Shown here in pieces: positions 17,650 to 26,300 of a stretch of DNA of 64,000 nucleotides. The stretch comes from an uncultured Ruminococcus sp. (GTDB lineage: Bacteria; Bacillota; Clostridia; Lachnospirales; Lachnospiraceae), in the NCBI GenBank assembly GCA_900541505.1, contig UQKK01000011.1, positions 22,102-86,101 of the forward strand. Direction: 5' to 3'. The position numbers and the translations under genes were made by a program. Below the pieces are notes generated by a model, which saw nothing but the letters and a program-made list of their open reading frames with translations, had not been told where the DNA came from and ran no database searches. The number at the start of each line of letters is the position of its first letter. Positions within the stretch are counted from its first letter, which is position 1.

Positions 17650-18672
17650 ATGAGAAAAAATATGTGGAAACGAATTATCGCAGGAGGAATGGCTCTGACA
17701 ATGAGCGCGGCTCTTGCAGCGTGCTCTTCCAAAGCTCCGGTGGAGGATGAAAAAGAGACAGGTGCAAAAGAACAACTGAAAATGGAGGCAATCCTTATCT
17801 CATCGTCCAGCCAGGTGACAACCGGACAGGGGAATGCGATGAAAGAATACGCGGAGGAACAGGGTATTGATTTCTCTGTAGAATACTATGACCAGAACAT
17901 TGCGACAGAGGCAAACCTCATTGAGAACGCAGTGACTTCCGGTGTGGATGTCTTAATCGTCCACAACCAGTCCGAGGGAGACTGCGTGGATGCCATCAAC
18001 GCCGCTGTAGAGCAGGGCGTGACCGTTCTCCTCTACGCAACGGATATACCGGATGCAAATTACACCTATCTGATTACCGAAGATGCCTATGAGCTTGGAA
18101 AAGAGACCGGAAGAATGGCAGGAGAATGGGCGAATGAAAATCTGGTAGCAAATGGTGAGGATGTCATCGCGGCAGTTGGAACCTATTCTGTCACTCCAAT
18201 CGCGGTAGATAGAAGCAATGGAATCAAAGACGGTTTGGCTGAGGTGTGTCCGGATGCAGAGATTGTCGGAACTTATGAGATGGCTTACAAAGAAGAGGGG
18301 CTTGAGGTAGGAGAGAATATCCTGCAGGCGCACAGTGACGTGAATCTGGTTGTGGGAATCAATGACCAGAGTACATGCGGCGTCTATGAAGCATTTAAGG
18401 CGGCAGGACTTGAAAACAACAATATCGGCATGTTCGGCATTGACGGTACGGATGAGGCGATGTACTACATTGCGAACAACACCATGTTTAAGGGAACCTA
18501 TTATATTTCTGCAAATGATGTCGGTATCCAGCTTGTACAGAAAGGTATCGAGCTGATGGAAAACGGCGGTGCTAAAGGCGGCGAAAAAGAGGTTGACTAC
18601 TGGGCTCCGCAGAAGATTACAATAGACAATGTAGAGGACTATAAGGAAATATGGGAGAGCCTTGCGCAGTAA
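17650..18672 (+). CDS. Sugar ABC transporter substrate-binding lipoprotein 2
   Basis: A second RbsB-like binding lipoprotein, with the signal peptide ending ALAAC (lipidated cysteine at residue 25). The ligand-binding lobes follow the same pattern as the protein at 11874 (WANENLVANGE, YKEEGLEVGENILQAH, GINDQSTCGVYEAF), and the two look like a duplication. It starts after AAAGGAA and is followed directly by the ABC ATPase, so this is the transporter's own receptor. Differences between the two proteins cluster in the regions expected to line the binding cleft, so they may bind different forms of one compound. Ligand unknown. Confidence 0.93.
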   Translation: MRKNMWKRIIAGGMALTMSAALAACSSKAPVEDEKETGAKEQLKMEAILISSSSQVTTGQGNAMKEYAEEQGIDFSVEYYDQNIATEANLIENAVTSGVDVLIVHNQSEGDCVDAINAAVEQGVTVLLYATDIPDANYTYLITEDAYELGKETGRMAGEWANENLVANGEDVIAAVGTYSVTPIAVDRSNGIKDGLAEVCPDAEIVGTYEMAYKEEGLEVGENILQAHSDVNLVVGINDQSTCGVYEAFKAAGLENNNIGMFGIDGTDEAMYYIANNTMFKGTYYISANDVGIQLVQKGIELMENGGAKGGEKEVDYWAPQKITIDNVEDYKEIWESLAQ

Positions 18673-18687
18673 GTGAAGAGGTGGACT

Positions 18688-20178
18688 ATGATTTCAATCA
18701 GAGATATCATAAAGACATATCAGAATGTGACGGCGCTTGACAGCGTTTCGCTGGATATCAAAAAAGGAGAAGTACACGCCCTGGTCGGTGAGAACGGGGC
18801 GGGAAAATCCACATTAATAAAGATTCTCTCCGGCTACACCCAGCCCGATAAGGGGACCTTCACGGTAGACGGCCACAGTTATGAACAGATTACGCCCAAG
18901 CAGGCGATGGATGCCGGAATCGGCGTCATCCATCAGGAGCAGAACCTGATTGCAGATGTGAGTGTGGCAGAGAATGTATTTCTGGGAGATTACCAGGGAA
19001 ATGGGGTTTTCATCAACCGGGGAAAGATGAAGAAAAAGACGGAAGAGGTCTTTTCACAGCTCGGCGTACAGATAAATCCTTCCGAACTGGTGGGAAATTT
19101 GAGCACTGCCCAGATGCAGATGGTCTCCATCGCAAAGGCAATTGTCCAGGATGTGAAGGTACTGATACTGGATGAACCCACGGCGCCGCTTACCAATCAC
19201 GATGCCGGGATATTGTTTCAAATTATCGAAAGACTGAAGGCGAGACAGGTCACAATCCTCTATATCTTTCACCGGCTGGAAGAAATCTATGAGCTGGCCG
19301 ACCGCATCACTGTCATGCGGGATGGGAAAATCATAGAGACGAAACAAACCGAGGAACTTCCGAAGCAGGAGCTGATTCGTCTCATGGTGGGGCGCAGGCT
19401 CTCAGAAACGTATCCGGCACGAAATTACAGACAGGGCGAGACGGTACTGAAGGTAGAGTCTCTGTCAGGAAATATCATAGAGGACGTCTCATTCACCCTG
19501 CACAAAGGTGAGATATTGGGAATTGCCGGACTGGTAGGCTCCGGGCGTACCGAGCTGGTGCGGATGCTCTTTGGTGCAGATAAAATCCGCAGAGGGAAAA
19601 TCGAGCTTAACGGAAATACAGTGCGCATCACTTCCCCGGAAAAAGCAGTCAGGCTGGGGATGGGATTTGTCCCGGAAGACCGCAAAGCACAGGGCGTGCT
19701 TATGGAACGCAGCATAAAGGAGAACATGTCTCTGCCTTTACTGCGCAGAATCTCACATTTCTTCTTCCTTGACAAAAAGAAAGAGGACGGCATGATTTTA
19801 AAATATAAGGAAGCATTGAACATCAAGACACCCTCTCTGGGACAGCAGGTGCGCAATTTAAGCGGCGGCAACCAGCAGAAAGTCGTCATAGGAAAATGGC
19901 TGGCAAGTTCATCACAGATTCTGATTCTGGATGAGCCAACACAGGGAATTGATGTAGGCGCAAAATATGAGATTTATCAGATGATGAACAGATTGACGGA
20001 AAACGGAATTTCTATTATCATGATTTCATCAGAAATGGAGGAAATCATAGGAATGTCTGACCGCATCATCGTACTGTACGAAGGAAGCGCCGCAGGAACA
20101 TTAAATGACAGAAAGAAATTTACGCAGGAAAAAATTATGAAACTGGCTTCAGGAGAAGGAGGGTTTGCGGCATGTTAG
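18688..20178 (+). CDS. Sugar ABC transporter ATP-binding protein (RbsA/MglA type)
   Basis: A double ATPase of 496 residues that powers sugar import. The first half has Walker A GENGAGKST, Walker B LILDEPTAPLT and an altered signature, LSTAQMQMVSIAKA. The second half has the degenerate P-loop GLVGSGRTE, signature LSGGNQQKVVIGKWL and LILDEPTQGIDVGAK. This asymmetry is normal for the RbsA/MglA group. The start was set to ATG 18688, with AGAGGTGG before it; the longer frame begins at a GTG directly abutting the previous stop. The 3' end overlaps the permease start by 7 bases. Confidence 0.96.
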   Translation: MISIRDIIKTYQNVTALDSVSLDIKKGEVHALVGENGAGKSTLIKILSGYTQPDKGTFTVDGHSYEQITPKQAMDAGIGVIHQEQNLIADVSVAENVFLGDYQGNGVFINRGKMKKKTEEVFSQLGVQINPSELVGNLSTAQMQMVSIAKAIVQDVKVLILDEPTAPLTNHDAGILFQIIERLKARQVTILYIFHRLEEIYELADRITVMRDGKIIETKQTEELPKQELIRLMVGRRLSETYPARNYRQGETVLKVESLSGNIIEDVSFTLHKGEILGIAGLVGSGRTELVRMLFGADKIRRGKIELNGNTVRITSPEKAVRLGMGFVPEDRKAQGVLMERSIKENMSLPLLRRISHFFFLDKKKEDGMILKYKEALNIKTPSLGQQVRNLSGGNQQKVVIGKWLASSSQILILDEPTQGIDVGAKYEIYQMMNRLTENGISIIMISSEMEEIIGMSDRIIVLYEGSAAGTLNDRKKFTQEKIMKLASGEGGFAAC

Positions 20179-21143
20179 GGAAAATAAGAGAATATACGGT
20201 CGGTATCCTTCTGATTTTGCTCATTGTTTTCTTTGGGTTTTCAGCAGAGGGATTTGCCACATGGAGCAATCTGTTCAATCTGCTCAGACAGGTGGCGGTG
20301 CTGGGGATTGTTTCGATTGGAATGGCAATCGTCATCATAGCGGGTGGCATCGATTTATCAGTTGGCTCCCTGGTGTCACTGGTATCCTGCTGTACAGCCA
20401 TTTTGATAAGCGGTCTTAAGCTTCCTTCGGTACTTGCCTGTCTCATCGGGATTGCAGTATCGGTGGCGGCGATGGTGTTAAACGGCGTGGTCATCAATTT
20501 TACAGGGATGCCTGCCATGCTGTGTACGCTGGCGACACTGCAGATTTATCAGGGACTGACCTACATGGTCACAGGCGGAACACCGGTGTACGGACTGCCG
20601 GATAGTATGCGCATGATGGGGCAGGGGTATCTGTGGTTCATCCCCATGCCGGTCGTTCTCATGGTTGTGCTTTTTCTGCTCATGGGAATGCTGCTTTCCT
20701 ATACCTATCTGGGAAGATATTTCTATGCTGTGGGGAGCAATGAAGAGACGGCAAGGCTCTCCGGCATCCCGGTTGTAAAGACCAAACTTTTATCCTATGC
20801 ACTCTGCGGACTGCTGGTAGGAATTGCCGCCTGTATCCAGATGTCGCGCTTGTTCGGTGGTTTTCCGGTGGCAGGCGATGGCATGGAGATGGAAGCTGTC
20901 ACAGCGGTAGTTGTAGGCGGTGTCTCCTTTGCAGGCGGTAAAGGAAAACTGTCCGGTGTCGCCCTCGGCGTGCTCGTGATGGGAGTATTGTCCAACGGAT
21001 TGGGCGTGATGGGGACAAATACCTACACCCAGATGGTGTTCAAAGGCGTTGTGCTTGTATTGGTGGTAGGATTAGACTGTTACCAGCAGAAACGTGTGAA
21101 GAAGAGCAGGAGGATGGTTTTATGCAGACAAAAATCTCAGTAA
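20172..21143 (+). CDS. Sugar ABC transporter permease (RbsC type)
   Basis: An integral membrane protein of 323 residues with about eight to ten hydrophobic segments, forming the channel as a homodimer. GIDLSVGSLVSL and the EAVTAVVVGGVSFAGGKG stretch are typical of the BPD_transp_2 (RbsC/XylH) family. It overlaps the ATPase gene by 7 bases and the next glycosyltransferase gene by 22 bases, so the transport genes and glycosyltransferase are one unit. Only one permease gene is present, as in ribose-type systems. Confidence 0.95.
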   Translation: MLGKIREYTVGILLILLIVFFGFSAEGFATWSNLFNLLRQVAVLGIVSIGMAIVIIAGGIDLSVGSLVSLVSCCTAILISGLKLPSVLACLIGIAVSVAAMVLNGVVINFTGMPAMLCTLATLQIYQGLTYMVTGGTPVYGLPDSMRMMGQGYLWFIPMPVVLMVVLFLLMGMLLSYTYLGRYFYAVGSNEETARLSGIPVVKTKLLSYALCGLLVGIAACIQMSRLFGGFPVAGDGMEMEAVTAVVVGGVSFAGGKGKLSGVALGVLVMGVLSNGLGVMGTNTYTQMVFKGVVLVLVVGLDCYQQKRVKKSRRMVLCRQKSQ

Positions 21144-22246
21144 TCATACCTGTTTACAATGTGGAAAAATTTTTGCCGGAAGCTCTGGACAGCGTGGTGA
21201 ACCAGGAATTAGACGATATGGAAATCTTATGTGTAAACGATGGCTCGAAAGATTCTTCTCTGGAAATTCTAAAGAAATACGCGGCGCACGACCCGCGCAT
21301 GCAGATTATCAGCCAGAAAAATGCTGGATACGGCGCAGCAGTCAATAAGGGGCTTGATTTGGCGACAGGTGAATATATCGCTGTGGTCGAGCCCGATGAC
21401 TATATCCGCAGAGACATGTTTCAGATTTTGTACAACAAAGCAAAGGAGACCGGGGCAGAAGTCGTAAAAGGAGATTATTTGAGTTTTACCGGGGATGGGG
21501 ATGAGCGCAGCTTTCAATATATCCAGACCGCGCCTTCCAGAGATTATTACGGGAAATTATTCGATGCGGTAGAGACGCCTGCCATGTTCTACCTGCATCC
21601 CACGACGTGGACGGGGATTTACAAGAAAGAGTTTCTTGACAGACATCACATTCGCCACAATGAAAGCCCCGGAGCGGCATTCCAGGACAATGGCTTCTGG
21701 TTCCAGGTATTTTCCTATGTGCGGAAGATTTACGTGGTAAACGAAGACTTCTACCGCTACCGTACTGACAATCAGGGGTCGTCCATCAACAGCGGCACAG
21801 GGTCTTTCCGTATTTTTGATGAGTACCGTTTTATCCGCGATTTCCTGGATAAGAATCCCGAAGTTAAAGAGCGGCTTCTCTATACGTATTCCTTCTTCCG
21901 GTTTGACAATTATCTGGCGAGATTCTACCAGACGTCACCGGAGTACCGGGAAGAATTTGCTCTGCGCTTCGCCAAAGAGTTAAAGCAGGCGGATGCTGCC
22001 GATGAAGTGGACTGGAAGCTCTTCACCCCGACATTTCGCTATTATCTGGATGCGCTTCTTAAGGACCCGGCAGCGTTTGCAAGAGAGGACCGGGTGCCGT
22101 TTCCGGAAATCGTCTGGAAAGAGGTGTTGAGACGCCCGGATACAGAGGGGCTTATAGAGAACAGTTTTCTCCCGGAACGGGGAACTAAGCTTAAGGACAA
22201 TATGGCGAATCAGGAAAGCTTTACTTTTATGATGAAAATATCTTAG
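21122..22246 (+). CDS. Family 2 glycosyltransferase
   Basis: A GT-A glycosyltransferase of 374 residues. The motifs are SVIIPVYNVEKFLPEALDS, ILCVNDGSKDSS, GYGAAVNKGLD and a DXD-type VEPDDYIRR. It is more distant from the transferases at 9879 and 37736 than those are from each other, and its C terminus differs. Its start sits inside the permease gene behind AGGAGG. The coupling with a sugar importer is unusual and hints that the transferred sugar or acceptor is related to the imported compound. No membrane segment was seen. Confidence 0.9.
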   Translation: MQTKISVIIPVYNVEKFLPEALDSVVNQELDDMEILCVNDGSKDSSLEILKKYAAHDPRMQIISQKNAGYGAAVNKGLDLATGEYIAVVEPDDYIRRDMFQILYNKAKETGAEVVKGDYLSFTGDGDERSFQYIQTAPSRDYYGKLFDAVETPAMFYLHPTTWTGIYKKEFLDRHHIRHNESPGAAFQDNGFWFQVFSYVRKIYVVNEDFYRYRTDNQGSSINSGTGSFRIFDEYRFIRDFLDKNPEVKERLLYTYSFFRFDNYLARFYQTSPEYREEFALRFAKELKQADAADEVDWKLFTPTFRYYLDALLKDPAAFAREDRVPFPEIVWKEVLRRPDTEGLIENSFLPERGTKLKDNMANQESFTFMMKIS

Positions 22247-22303
22247 GGTACGGCAGCGTGAAGCTGAAACGAACGACACCGTATCCTGACTAAGGAGAGA
22301 AAC

Positions 22304-23110
22304 ATGGAATATTTTACTTCAAACGATGGCGTAAAACTGGCATATGAGGTGCAAGGAGAGGGAAAGCCTCTCCTTTTGCTGTCCGGATATGCCGTACCCG
22401 TGGGGACGATGGAGAGCCTGGCGGAGAAACTGCGCCCGGCGGGATACCAGACCATACTGGCAGAACAGAGAGGAATCGGTGCGTCAGAGACACTGCACTA
22501 TGGGGAGCGCCTTTCCAGGCACGCAAAGGATTTAAAAGAACTGACAGACCTTTTGGATTTAAAGGATGTTGTCTTTATCGGACACTCCATGGGAGCATCG
22601 GTTATTTTTGCCTACTATTCTCTGTTTGGCGCTGAGCGGATGGCGGGAATCATTGATATTGACCAGTCGCCCAAGATGCTAAGTACTGAAGACTGGGAGT
22701 ACGGGATTTGCGGCGTAGATGAGAACGCCCTGTTTACCTTCATGAAAGAGAAGTTTCCCAAAGCAAATTATATCGACCGGGAAACTCCTTCCATGCAGAG
22801 ATATATCAGTACCATCAAAAGCTATCCCCGGTACGACGAGGGGGAAAGAAGAGCCCTGCTCTTTGACCACATGTGCGCGGACTGGCGGGATGTGCTTGGA
22901 AGAATCACTGTGCCCATTTTGTTTATCGCGGGAAAGAACAGCCCATACTGGGACAGTCGCTTTGTCGAAGTCTGCGCGAAAATGTGCAGAAACGGCGAGT
23001 ATGAAGTGATAGAAGAGTGCGGGCACTGTGTTCCGTGGGAACAGGAGGAGGCTTGCGTCCGGGCGGTGATGGGGTTCCTTAAGAGAATAAAAACACCGCA
23101 TATCTCTTAG
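22304..23110 (+). CDS. Alpha/beta hydrolase
   Basis: A single-domain alpha/beta hydrolase of 268 residues. The nucleophile elbow is GHSMGAS (serine near residue 95), the acid probably lies in AGKNSPYWDSRF, and the histidine in ECGHCVPWEQ. LLSGYAVP supplies the oxyanion strand. It belongs to the general esterase/lyase group and is not a member of the HSL-like array further right, which has longer proteins and other motifs. It starts after AGGAGAG, 57 bases from the glycosyltransferase. A long hairpin follows it. Substrate unknown. Confidence 0.9.
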   Translation: MEYFTSNDGVKLAYEVQGEGKPLLLLSGYAVPVGTMESLAEKLRPAGYQTILAEQRGIGASETLHYGERLSRHAKDLKELTDLLDLKDVVFIGHSMGASVIFAYYSLFGAERMAGIIDIDQSPKMLSTEDWEYGICGVDENALFTFMKEKFPKANYIDRETPSMQRYISTIKSYPRYDEGERRALLFDHMCADWRDVLGRITVPILFIAGKNSPYWDSRFVEVCAKMCRNGEYEVIEECGHCVPWEQEEACVRAVMGFLKRIKTPHIS

Positions 23111-23160
23111 AAAAACGGAGACAGCTAAACCAGAATTTTACTATTTATAGAATTTGACGA

Positions 23161-23220
23161 CACAAAGAGACGGAGGTTTTGCTTTATATCATCCTCAGCA
23201 AAACCTTCCGTCTCTTTGTG
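23161..23220. repeat. Long hairpin between convergent gene and remnant
   Basis: Bases 23161-23183 are the reverse complement of 23197-23220 apart from one extra base, giving a 23-bp stem with a 13-base loop. The arms start CACAAAGAGACGGA. It stands between the hydrolase gene and the convergent HipA-like remnant and may act as a bidirectional terminator, though no T-run follows closely and the stem is longer than usual. Confidence 0.7.
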
Positions 23221-23231
23221 ATGCTAAATGC

Positions 23232-23522
23232 TTATTTTTCTTTTCTGATATCGTGTTTTTCTGACTTATTTAGCTGAAGCATACCGCCGGTGGTCAGTTC
23301 CGGGGAGGTCGTAAATGCCTGATGGCTTCCGCCTGCCCCCGTATAAGCAACCAGCGCCAAAATCTCTGAAAAGCAGTTTTCATACAGGTTATATTGAGAA
23401 AACGTTCCCTTAAAGCCTTCCGGAACGACCCAAAAGCTGTCATTGAGGGACAATCCTTGTTTTTTCATTGAAAATTGTAAAAGCTCCGTATCAAAGAGAC
23501 GGAGACTGTAAATATCGCTCAT
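23232..23522 (-). pseudogene. Truncated HipA-like toxin kinase remnant
   Basis: Starting at the ATG behind AGAGGTGAG, this 96-codon frame reads MSDIYSLRLFDTELLQFSMK and then GLSLNDSFWVVPE, NLYENCFSEILAL and TSPELTTGGML. As I recall the HipA-like kinases of clostridia, the first segment is their N terminus and the later ones lie about 60 residues further in, just before the kinase domain. If so, an internal in-frame deletion joined them, and the protein ends before any kinase motif. The tail after GGML no longer matches. No HipB-like antitoxin lies nearby. It may still be expressed, as the ribosome site is good, but it cannot be a kinase. Confidence 0.5.
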
Positions 23523-23703
23523 AAGCTCACCTCTCTGCTCAAATGTTATCACATGCGCGAACGTCTTGTAAATCTTATCACCAAAATTAGTAACTTTTTC
23601 ATTCCCCACAAAATCATAAAATTCGATATCTACACCCAGCGACTTTATTCATTATGCAATATGTCAAAATCTATCCGATACGAATTAGGAGAATTTCACA
23701 AAA

Positions 23704-23730
23704 TCCAACATTTCTGTCTTTTTTGTTGGA
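23704..23730. promoter_or_regulatory. Inverted repeat upstream of the PucR-type gene
   Basis: TCCAACA (23704-23710) and TGTTGGA (23724-23730) are exact inverted repeats with a 13-base spacer, about 45 bases before the predicted -35 box. It could be a regulator site. This is a guess from position. The remaining bases in 23523-23868 hold no gene I can support. Confidence 0.3.
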
Positions 23731-23775
23731 ACACTTGGGTTTGCTTTGTGCAAATAAAATAAAAAACACTGTTGG

Positions 23776-23804
23776 TTGTAGCTTATTTTTGTGCATTATA
23801 TAAT
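23776..23804 (+). promoter_or_regulatory. Predicted sigma-A promoter of the PucR-type gene
   Basis: TTGTAG at 23776-23781 and TATAAT at 23799-23804 are separated by 17 bases. The regulator start lies 65 bases downstream. It is one of the best promoter matches in the accessory block. Confidence 0.6.
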
Positions 23805-23868
23805 AAAACCAGAACAAGCGAACAGAAAAGCAAGGTAAAAAGAACTAATTGTAGAAAGGGAATTGACT

Positions 23869-25020
23869 ATGACAGTGGAAGATTTGCTGCGCACTTCACT
23901 TATGAAAAATGCGTATGTTCTGGCAGGGACAGAAGGAATGAGCCGTTCTGTATCTGGCTGCACACCGGATACGATATTTGAAATGGTGCAGCCAGGCGAA
24001 TGTTGGCTTATGCCCGGTTTGCTATTGCTTCATGCCGGTAATAATCATCTCCTTTGTGATGACAGTTACCGTTCTTTTCTGAAAAATCAGGAAGTATCTG
24101 CTTTGTTTCTCCTGGGCAGACAGGAGGAAGTAATGAGGGAAAAAGATATTTATCATTTCTTTGACCAGGAACAGATTCCGCTGATAACTCTCCAGCACGA
24201 AAAGAATGCTTTGAGCTTTAGGAAACAGATGGCTTCTTTGCTTTCCGGAGATATCAACGAAGAACAGCGACAGGAAGAGTGGCTCCGGGAAGTTTGTTAT
24301 TCCGAGAACCTCATCCCCAGCCATATCGTAGCTGAACGATATGGGTATTTAAACACAGTAAAATATTCCTGTGTCATTTTCCACAAAAAAGAGCGTAAGG
24401 ATGAGAACCAATACCAACTGGAATACGACATGCGCCTGTTAAAAGGAATGGTGTCAGATTACCTGCGAACTTCCACACAGCCGCTACAGTTTATTGATGG
24501 CAGAGAATTAATAAGCTTCGTTCCAATCCCTGCGGGAGAAGATAAACGGGAACGTCAGATTCGTTTGGAGAAGGAAATTGCTGAAGTATGTCAGACGTTA
24601 AAAAAGCGAGGAAAATTCAAAGTATCCGCCAGTCTGGAAGGCTTTTCCGAAAGTTTCCGGCGGGCAAAGAAGACTGCTGGGCTGATTCAGTCACTGAGAG
24701 TCCATGAGCCTTTAAGCTGCTATGAGAACTGGAGCATGCACATGCTTTTGCTTCGGGAACCTCACACAGAACTGTGGGGATATGTACAGGATACGCTGGG
24801 GACATTGTGTGAAGACAAATCGCTGTTGGATACTCTGACAGCGTATCTTACCAGCGGAGAGAACCTGAAAAACACAGCCGAATTTCTCTATATACATATC
24901 AACACATTAAAATACCGGCTGGAGAAGATATCTAAACTTTTGGAGTGCGATCTGAAAAATTCGGACACACGGTTTCGGTTACGAATGGCGATTATTGTAT
25001 ATCGCTATCTTAACAAATAG
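23869..25020 (+). CDS. PucR-type transcriptional regulator
   Basis: A 383-residue regulator with the PucR plan. The N-terminal domain begins MTVEDLLRTSLMKNAYVLAG, the middle is a GGDEF-like fold region, and the C-terminal helix-turn-helix contains AEFLYIHINTLKYRLEKISK. In the usual HRNT motif the arginine is replaced by I (HINT). The start was set to ATG 23869, with GAAAGGGA before it, rather than the TTG at 23863. Members sense small molecules and usually activate neighbouring catabolic genes. The amidohydrolase and acyltransferase genes start 62 bases after it in the same direction, so they and the hydrolase array are the likely targets. Signal unknown. Confidence 0.88.
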   Translation: MTVEDLLRTSLMKNAYVLAGTEGMSRSVSGCTPDTIFEMVQPGECWLMPGLLLLHAGNNHLLCDDSYRSFLKNQEVSALFLLGRQEEVMREKDIYHFFDQEQIPLITLQHEKNALSFRKQMASLLSGDINEEQRQEEWLREVCYSENLIPSHIVAERYGYLNTVKYSCVIFHKKERKDENQYQLEYDMRLLKGMVSDYLRTSTQPLQFIDGRELISFVPIPAGEDKRERQIRLEKEIAEVCQTLKKRGKFKVSASLEGFSESFRRAKKTAGLIQSLRVHEPLSCYENWSMHMLLLREPHTELWGYVQDTLGTLCEDKSLLDTLTAYLTSGENLKNTAEFLYIHINTLKYRLEKISKLLECDLKNSDTRFRLRMAIIVYRYLNK

Positions 25021-25082
25021 AAGCGCCGGCTTATACCGTACCGGTGCAGTCACTAACATTTATCCAATAAGGAGGGAAAGAC

Positions 25083-26300
25083 ATGATTCTAAAAAATTGT
25101 CGCCTCATCCCCGCACTGTGCGAGGGATTTGAGGAAGAGAGAGCGGACCTTCGCATCGAGGGAAAGAAGATTGCGGAAATCCTGCCTGCAAATGGGACTT
25201 ACACAGGAGAGGAGGTCATTGACCTGGAGGGAAAGACTGTCATCCCAGGTATGTATAACCTGCATGAACATTTGTACTGGGAGAAGAACAGCTTCCCCAC
25301 ACTCCACGCCTACTCCCTTTCTGACCATCTGCTTCGGAGCATCAACTTTGCAGGATGTCTTATGAGCTACGGCTATACCACCATCCGTGACTGCGGCTCC
25401 ATCAACAACATGGCGATGACACTAAGAGACGCAGTGAAGGCAGGGGTGGTTGCGGGACCAAACATCCTGGCATGTGGACCGTCCTTCTCCCCTCACTTCC
25501 CGGATGAGAAGCTCTTAGATATCTACAGCTCCTGCGACTGCTACGGACATCCCATCCGTGATATCTCCGATATCAAAGGCGAGGTACGCCGTCAGTTGGC
25601 AGAGGGAGCGGATTTCATCAAGGTCTGCGGTTCCACGAGAAAAGAAGAAGTCAAATGTGACCAGGATGCCCTGGGACGTTTCCTCTGGTACCCGGAGGAG
25701 ATTATGGAGTTCTCCAAGGCAGCCCAGAAAGAAGGCTCCTATGTGGCAGCCCACAGTACCTGTGTAGAATCCGATGAAGCCATCATCGAGGCAGAGTGTT
25801 ATACCCTGGAGCATGGCTATTACTTAAACCAGGACAATGTAGACCGCATTGTAAAGCACGGCTTTAAGACCAACTATGTGCCAACCGTAGCAGCTACATA
25901 CGTGGGCTGGAAACAGCAGTGGTCGACTTATGAGACGGTACATAGCGGTGCCATCGAAGCTCTCCGTCTGACCCACGACGCAGGGGTCCTCATCGGCTGG
26001 GGAACCGACGACTTCCAGAAAGACTTCAAGAAACTTCCGGCGGTCGAGTTCATCGCCAGAGCAGATTCCGGTATCTCCAATGTCGATTTGCTGAAGCAGG
26101 CAACCATCAACTCCGCTAAAATCTTAAAACAGGATAAGAAGAAAGGCACCGTCAAAGCCGGAAAGGTAGCGGATTTGTGTATCATCAACGGCAACCCGGA
26201 TGAAGATTTGACCGTATTAAACGCTCCCTGCTCCTATGTATTGAAGAACGGTAAAGTCGTTGCAAGAGACGGTATCGTGATGACCACAGAGGTGAAGTAG
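25083..26300 (+). CDS. Amidohydrolase (imidazolonepropionase/prolidase-like)
   Basis: A metal-dependent hydrolase of 405 residues from the imidazolonepropionase-like amidohydrolase group. The metal motif HxH is H61 and H63 in MYNLHEHLYW, the possible bridging lysine is in FIKVCGS, further ligands are AAHSTC and LEHGYY, and the catalytic aspartate is in GWGTDD. The C-terminal strand ADLCIINGNPDEDL is typical. Related enzymes cleave cyclic amides, dipeptides, lactones or N-acyl groups, so the substrate is open. The ribosome site is AAGGAGGG. The next gene begins at the very next base after the stop, implying coupled translation. Confidence 0.9.
   Translation: MILKNCRLIPALCEGFEEERADLRIEGKKIAEILPANGTYTGEEVIDLEGKTVIPGMYNLHEHLYWEKNSFPTLHAYSLSDHLLRSINFAGCLMSYGYTTIRDCGSINNMAMTLRDAVKAGVVAGPNILACGPSFSPHFPDEKLLDIYSSCDCYGHPIRDISDIKGEVRRQLAEGADFIKVCGSTRKEEVKCDQDALGRFLWYPEEIMEFSKAAQKEGSYVAAHSTCVESDEAIIEAECYTLEHGYYLNQDNVDRIVKHGFKTNYVPTVAATYVGWKQQWSTYETVHSGAIEALRLTHDAGVLIGWGTDDFQKDFKKLPAVEFIARADSGISNVDLLKQATINSAKILKQDKKKGTVKAGKVADLCIINGNPDEDLTVLNAPCSYVLKNGKVVARDGIVMTTEVK

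Noticed and set aside
23232..23522. A working HipBA toxin-antitoxin pair
   Set aside because: The kinase part is missing and no HipB-like gene adjoins it.
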